DNA from: an uncultured Actinomycetes bacterium
Lineage (GTDB): Bacteria > Actinomycetota > Actinomycetes > Nanopelagicales > Nanopelagicaceae
Reading direction: 5' to 3'
Length of the DNA stretch: 7,658 bases
Assembly: GCA_903891755.1 (NCBI GenBank)
Contig: CAITFY010000122.1
Span: forward strand, 1 to 7,658
A program made the translations under genes and the position numbers. Under the pieces are notes generated by a model. The model was not told the origin of the DNA and made no database searches. It saw nothing but the letters and a program-made list of their open reading frames with translations. Shown piece after piece: positions 4,479-7,658 of this stretch; position 1 is the stretch's first letter; every line of letters begins with the position of its first letter.

Positions 4479-7367
4479 ATGAGTTCTTTCCAATTTCCAA
4501 ATAACCCTTTTAATACCCCGCGGCCTCCGCGCCCACCTCGCGAGCCGGGGCAACGCGGCGGGATAGGTCCATTCGGCTATGTGATCATCGCGCTGATTGT
4601 GATCATCGCCATCTTGGTCTCACTCACTGGGTTCTATACAGATCTCTTATGGTTCCGCTCAGTTAGCTTTACTAGCGTGTGGAGCAAGACTCTCTTCACA
4701 AAGATCGAACTCTTTATCGCCTTTGGTCTCATCACATCGGCATTTGTAACTACGAACATCGCGCTGGCTTATCGTCGCCGTCCGATTTATGTTCCGATTT
4801 CAGTAGAGCCAGATAATTTAGAGCGCTACCGCGGTCAGATCGAACCCATCAAGCGATATGTACTTGCTGCAATCGCAGTAGTGATTTTCTGGTTTGCAGG
4901 AACTTCCGGTTCAAAGCTCTGGGAGACCTGGCTTCAATTTAAGAACTCAACCCCATTCGGAACCAAGGATGCACAGTTCCATCTTGATATCTCCTTCTTC
5001 GCCTTTAAGTTGCCGATGTATGAATCACTCATCGGTTGGGCAATCTCAACAATTCTTATCTCACTTGTCGCAACTGCTGGTATGCACTACGTCTATGGCG
5101 GAATTCGCCCTCAGGTAAGTCAAGATCGCACGACTGTTGCTGCTCGCGTGCAGCTCTCAGTTCTTCTTGGAGTACTCGTACTCATCAAGGCAGTGGCATA
5201 TTGGTTTGATCGCTATGACTTAGCACTTCACCAAGGCAATCTCTTTACTGGACTTGGCTATACCGATGTCAACGCTCTGCTTCCAGCTAAATCAATCTTG
5301 GCGGGTATCGCAGTTATCTGCGCCCTTCTCTTCTTCGCGAACATCATTCGCCGCTCATGGGTTCTCCCAGCGGCAGGCGTTGTGTTGATGGTTGTCTCGT
5401 CACTCTTAATTGCAGGTGTCTATCCTGCTTTCATCCAACAGTTCACAGTTAAGCCAAGTGAGTCCAATAAAGAGGCTCCATATATTCAGCGCAATATCGA
5501 TGCGACCAGAGCTGCTTATGGTCTAACAAATGTGACTATCAAAGATTATCCAGCTGTAATTTCAACGCAGCCGGGTCAATTAGCGAAGGACACCTCAAAT
5601 ATCTCTAACGCACGTCTCTTGGACCCTGATGTCCTATCTGCGACCTTCCGCCAACTTCAGCAGATTAAGCCTTACTACCAATTCCCTGATGCTCTTGATG
5701 TAGATCGATATACCATCAAGGGTAAGAAGCAGGATGTCGTTGTTGCGGTTCGCGAACTCAATATCGCTGGTTCACCATCTCAGAACTGGATCAATAACCA
5801 CCTGGTGTATACCCATGGATTTGGTTTTGTAGCTTCACCAACAAATGTTGTTGATGCCGATGGTAAGCCAAGTTTCATAGTCGGAAATATTCCTCCATCA
5901 CTTGGACTCGGCGTATTCCAACCTCGTATCTATTTCGGTGAGAACGTTCCCGGATACTCAATCGTTGGTGGCTCTGCCAAGAGCACGCCAAATGAGTTGG
6001 ATTATCCAGATGACTCTCAAGCAAATGGTCAGCAGAACTACACCTATGCGGGTAAGGGCGGTGTCCCAATGGGAAGCATGCTCACTCGACTCCTCTTTGC
6101 TATCAAGTACAAGGATCAGCAAATTCTTCTATCAAACTTGATTAACAAGGATTCCAAGATTCTCTACAACCGTTCTCCAATCGAGCGGGTACAGAAAGTT
6201 GCTCCCTGGCTGACCCTTGATGGCAATGTCTATCCTTCAGTAGTCAACGGCAAGGTCGTCTGGATTATCGACGGTTACACAACCTCTTCTGGATATCCCT
6301 ACTCAGCTGTTGAGAATCTGGCGACGGCCACCGCTAATTCTGTAACCGCCAATTCATCGACCGTAACAGCTCTACCGGATAAGAATGTGAACTACATTCG
6401 AAACTCCGTGAAAGCAACTGTCGATGCATATGATGGAACAGTCACCTTGTACCAATGGGATACCTCAGATCCAGTTCTTAAGACGTGGAGCAAGGCGTAT
6501 CCAGGCACAGTTATTCCGAAGAGCAAGATCAGTCCTGCTCTTCTCGCCCACCTTCGTTATCCAGAAGGTATCTTCGAGGTTCAACGCGATGTCCTAACTA
6601 CGTATCACGTTGATTCAGCAGCTGCTTACTACGGTGGTCAAGATTTCTGGAAGGTTCCATCTGATCCATCATCACTTGGTGCAAATGCTCAGAACCAGCC
6701 TCCTACCTACCAGACCTTGCAAATGCCTGGTTCTTCTAAATCAAACTTCTCACTCTCAACATCATTTGTTCCGCGTGGAAGTCGTCAAAACCTGACCGCA
6801 TTTGCAGTCGTAAATTCTGATGCTGGTGTTAACTACGGAAAGATTACAGTTCTGCAGTTGCCTCGTTCTACAAATATCTCCGGTCCTTCACAAGTTGCAT
6901 CTAACTTTGAAGCGAAACCAGATGTTGCCCAGACCCTCTCACTTCTACGTCAGGGTGGATCAGATGTAGTTCTTGGTAATATGTTGACACTGCCTGTTGG
7001 TAGTGGATTGCTCTACGTGCAGCCGGTGTATGTCCGTGCTACATCTAACGCATCTTCATTCCCACTCCTACAGAAAGTTCTCGTCTCCTTCGGAGATCAG
7101 ATTGGATTTGGAAATACTCTGCAAGATGCTTTGAATCAGGTCTTTGGAAGTAACTCTGGTGCAACCGTTAATACAACAACGGGAGCAGTTACCTCTGGTT
7201 CAACCACAGGTGCCAAATCAACCTTGAAGCAAGCGCTTGCTGCTGCATCAGCTGCAATTACTGCTTCGAATCAAGCACTGAAGAATGGTGACTTTGCCGC
7301 ATATGGAGTTGCGCAGAATCAACTCAAAGCAGCGATTGCCGCTGCGATAGCAGCACAAGGAAAGTAA
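4479..7367 (+). CDS. UPF0182 family multi-pass membrane protein with large extracytoplasmic domain
   Basis: This 962-residue protein has the normal UPF0182 length. A proline-rich cytoplasmic N terminus (about 10-28) precedes seven membrane helices at roughly 33-54, 75-97, 125-144, 183-206, 222-241, 271-289 and 295-317, then about 640 residues outside the membrane. Family signatures are FHLDISFFAFKLPMYESL (167-184), YTDVNALLPAKSIL (261-274), KEAPYIQRNIDATRAAYGL (331-349), NNHLVYTHGFGF (439-450) and GKGGVPMGSMLTRLLFAI (525-542). Near the end a Ser/Thr/Gly-rich linker (about 890-915) leads to an Ala-rich coiled-coil-like tail (916-962), as in other members. The molecular function of the family is unknown. 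ATG 4479 is 9 bases after the small membrane gene, with only a weak AGAG site, suggesting translational coupling. It ends in its own intrinsic terminator. No frameshift is seen. Confidence 0.97.
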   Translation: MSSFQFPNNPFNTPRPPRPPREPGQRGGIGPFGYVIIALIVIIAILVSLTGFYTDLLWFRSVSFTSVWSKTLFTKIELFIAFGLITSAFVTTNIALAYRRRPIYVPISVEPDNLERYRGQIEPIKRYVLAAIAVVIFWFAGTSGSKLWETWLQFKNSTPFGTKDAQFHLDISFFAFKLPMYESLIGWAISTILISLVATAGMHYVYGGIRPQVSQDRTTVAARVQLSVLLGVLVLIKAVAYWFDRYDLALHQGNLFTGLGYTDVNALLPAKSILAGIAVICALLFFANIIRRSWVLPAAGVVLMVVSSLLIAGVYPAFIQQFTVKPSESNKEAPYIQRNIDATRAAYGLTNVTIKDYPAVISTQPGQLAKDTSNISNARLLDPDVLSATFRQLQQIKPYYQFPDALDVDRYTIKGKKQDVVVAVRELNIAGSPSQNWINNHLVYTHGFGFVASPTNVVDADGKPSFIVGNIPPSLGLGVFQPRIYFGENVPGYSIVGGSAKSTPNELDYPDDSQANGQQNYTYAGKGGVPMGSMLTRLLFAIKYKDQQILLSNLINKDSKILYNRSPIERVQKVAPWLTLDGNVYPSVVNGKVVWIIDGYTTSSGYPYSAVENLATATANSVTANSSTVTALPDKNVNYIRNSVKATVDAYDGTVTLYQWDTSDPVLKTWSKAYPGTVIPKSKISPALLAHLRYPEGIFEVQRDVLTTYHVDSAAAYYGGQDFWKVPSDPSSLGANAQNQPPTYQTLQMPGSSKSNFSLSTSFVPRGSRQNLTAFAVVNSDAGVNYGKITVLQLPRSTNISGPSQVASNFEAKPDVAQTLSLLRQGGSDVVLGNMLTLPVGSGLLYVQPVYVRATSNASSFPLLQKVLVSFGDQIGFGNTLQDALNQVFGSNSGATVNTTTGAVTSGSTTGAKSTLKQALAAASAAITASNQALKNGDFAAYGVAQNQLKAAIAAAIAAQGK

Positions 7368-7375
7368 TACCTGTT

Positions 7376-7413
7376 AAGCGCCAATAGCCTCGTTTTGGGT
7401 TATTGGCGCTTTT
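7376..7413 (+). terminator. Intrinsic terminator of the UPF0182 operon
   Basis: An 11-bp perfect stem pairs AAGCGCCAATA (7376-7386) with TATTGGCGCTT (7401-7411), extendable by about four pairs including G-U. T residues run at 7410-7413. It lies 8 bases after the stop at 7367 and overlaps the probable -35 of the tRNA gene. Confidence 0.88.
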
Positions 7414-7423
7414 CTCGTAAGAT
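7395..7423 (+). promoter_or_regulatory. Candidate promoter of tRNA-fMet
   Basis: TTGGGT (7395-7400), a 17-base spacer and TAAGAT (7418-7423) fit a sigma70-type promoter, with the start expected near 7430, a few bases before the tRNA. The -35 lies in the loop side of the UPF0182 terminator. Confidence 0.5.
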
Positions 7424-7434
7424 TGCACTACCGA

Positions 7435-7508
7435 CGCGGGGTGGAGCAGCTCGGTAGCTCGCTGGGCTCATAACCCAGAGGTCATAGGTTCAAATCCTGT
7501 CCCCGCTA
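7435..7508 (+). tRNA. Initiator tRNA-fMet, anticodon CAT
   Basis: The gene folds as a full cloverleaf: acceptor CGCGGGG (7435-7441) with CCCCGCT (7501-7507), D arm GAGC...GCTC, anticodon stem CTGGG/CCCAG with loop CTCATAA (CAT at 7469-7471), and T arm ATAGG-TTCAAAT-CCTGT. Two initiator marks are visible: an unpaired first acceptor position (C1 against T72) and three consecutive G-C pairs in the anticodon stem. The discriminator base is A7508. CCA is not encoded, as is usual in actinobacteria, so the 3' end is made by RNase Z or exonuclease and CCA addition. A gene start follows two bases later. Confidence 0.97.
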
Positions 7509-7510
7509 CT

Positions 7511-7658
7511 ATGAACTACATAAGCGACCCATCAAACGAAAGTTTGGTGGGTCTTTGCGTTGAGGGAGTAATCTCATCAATCAGAAGCGCGTGGGTAGAT
7601 ACAAAGACGGCGCATATCGTTATTACGGGCGGTCGTACGGGTTTAACAATCGTTAAAG
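7511..7658 (+). CDS. pgl: 6-phosphogluconolactonase, N-terminal part (runs off the window)
   Basis: An open frame from ATG 7511 runs 49 codons to the window edge. The visible protein begins MNYISDPSNESLVG and reaches AHIVITGGRTGLTIVK. The VITGGRTG strand-loop is the phosphate-binding motif of the Pgl/NagB-like family, and the spacing from the DP to the TGG (35 residues) equals that in M. tuberculosis DevB as I recall it, supporting both the family and the start. The enzyme hydrolyses 6-phosphogluconolactone to 6-phosphogluconate in the oxidative pentose phosphate pathway, in the cytoplasm. The ATG is only two bases after the tRNA discriminator base, with no ribosome site possible outside the tRNA, so the mRNA would be nearly leaderless. 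Codons 6-15 encode a 12-bp hairpin. A NagB-type isomerase is the main alternative; the catalytic part is outside the window. Confidence 0.75.
   Translation, partial: MNYISDPSNESLVGLCVEGVISSIRSAWVDTKTAHIVITGGRTGLTIVK
7526..7556 (+). terminator. Strong hairpin after tRNA-fMet, inside pgl codons
   Basis: GACCCATCAAAC (7526-7537) pairs with GTTTGGTGGGTC (7542-7553), 12 bp with one G-U, closed by a GAAA tetraloop and followed by only TTT. It sits 17 bases after the tRNA, so it could act as a leaky tRNA terminator or attenuator for pgl, or as a translation-modulating structure. The pairing is seen; termination is uncertain because the T run is short. Confidence 0.5.

Noticed and set aside
7564..7656. 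Plus-strand 30-codon frame containing RYKDGAYRYYGRSYGF, suggestive of a DNA-binding domain end
   Set aside because: It has no good start, is very short, and lies in another frame of the pgl coding region.
7516..7658. Minus-strand frame open for 46 codons from the window edge to a stop at 7516
   Set aside because: The plus-strand frame in the same bases gives a recognisable Pgl N terminus with conserved spacing, so the minus frame is a shadow.
7435..7658. Genomic island attachment site at the tRNA 3' end
   Set aside because: No integrase and no repeated tRNA 3' segment are visible; the sequence after the tRNA is a housekeeping gene start.

Overview
The window looks like an ordinary chromosomal stretch from an actinobacterium of moderate, not high, GC. 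It carries a WhiB-type iron-sulfur regulator, a DUF5679 zinc-ribbon miniprotein, a DUF2342-family protein and a UPF0182 giant membrane protein, all typical actinobacterial families. Moderate base composition and short intergenic gaps suggest a streamlined lineage such as the freshwater acI group (Nanopelagicales); that placement is inference. No mobile element, CRISPR array or insertion sequence was seen.

Layout: (1) a WhiB7-like gene on + at the left edge, converging with (2) a minus-strand ThiF/E1-like 'TOMM leader-peptide-binding' protein, then (3) DUF5679 with a strong intrinsic terminator, (4) a YgjP/DUF45 metallopeptidase and (5) a DUF2342 protein, all minus. The gap between (4) and (5) holds a tight row of DnaA-box-like 9-mers and a convincing unannotated plus-strand small RNA candidate (promoter, 12-bp outer stem, 8-bp inner stem, T6). 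Diverging from (5) are (6) a small single-helix membrane protein and (7) the 962-residue UPF0182 protein, followed by an intrinsic terminator. The right end holds initiator tRNA-fMet(CAT) and, starting two bases after its discriminator base, a partial gene whose first 49 residues look like 6-phosphogluconolactonase (pgl).

From memory and unverified, M. tuberculosis Rv3193c-Rv3197A (UPF0182, PDZ/Lon-like, DUF2342, Rv3196, ABC1 kinase, whiB7) is a related neighbourhood, so genes 1 to 7 probably form an old conserved block in which the ABC1 kinase and PDZ genes are not at their expected places here. The molecular roles of most of these families are poorly known. The most notable things are non-coding: the sRNA candidate, the DnaA-box-like row, and the tRNA-fMet/pgl junction, where tRNA 3' processing would leave a nearly leaderless mRNA with a strong hairpin in its first codons.
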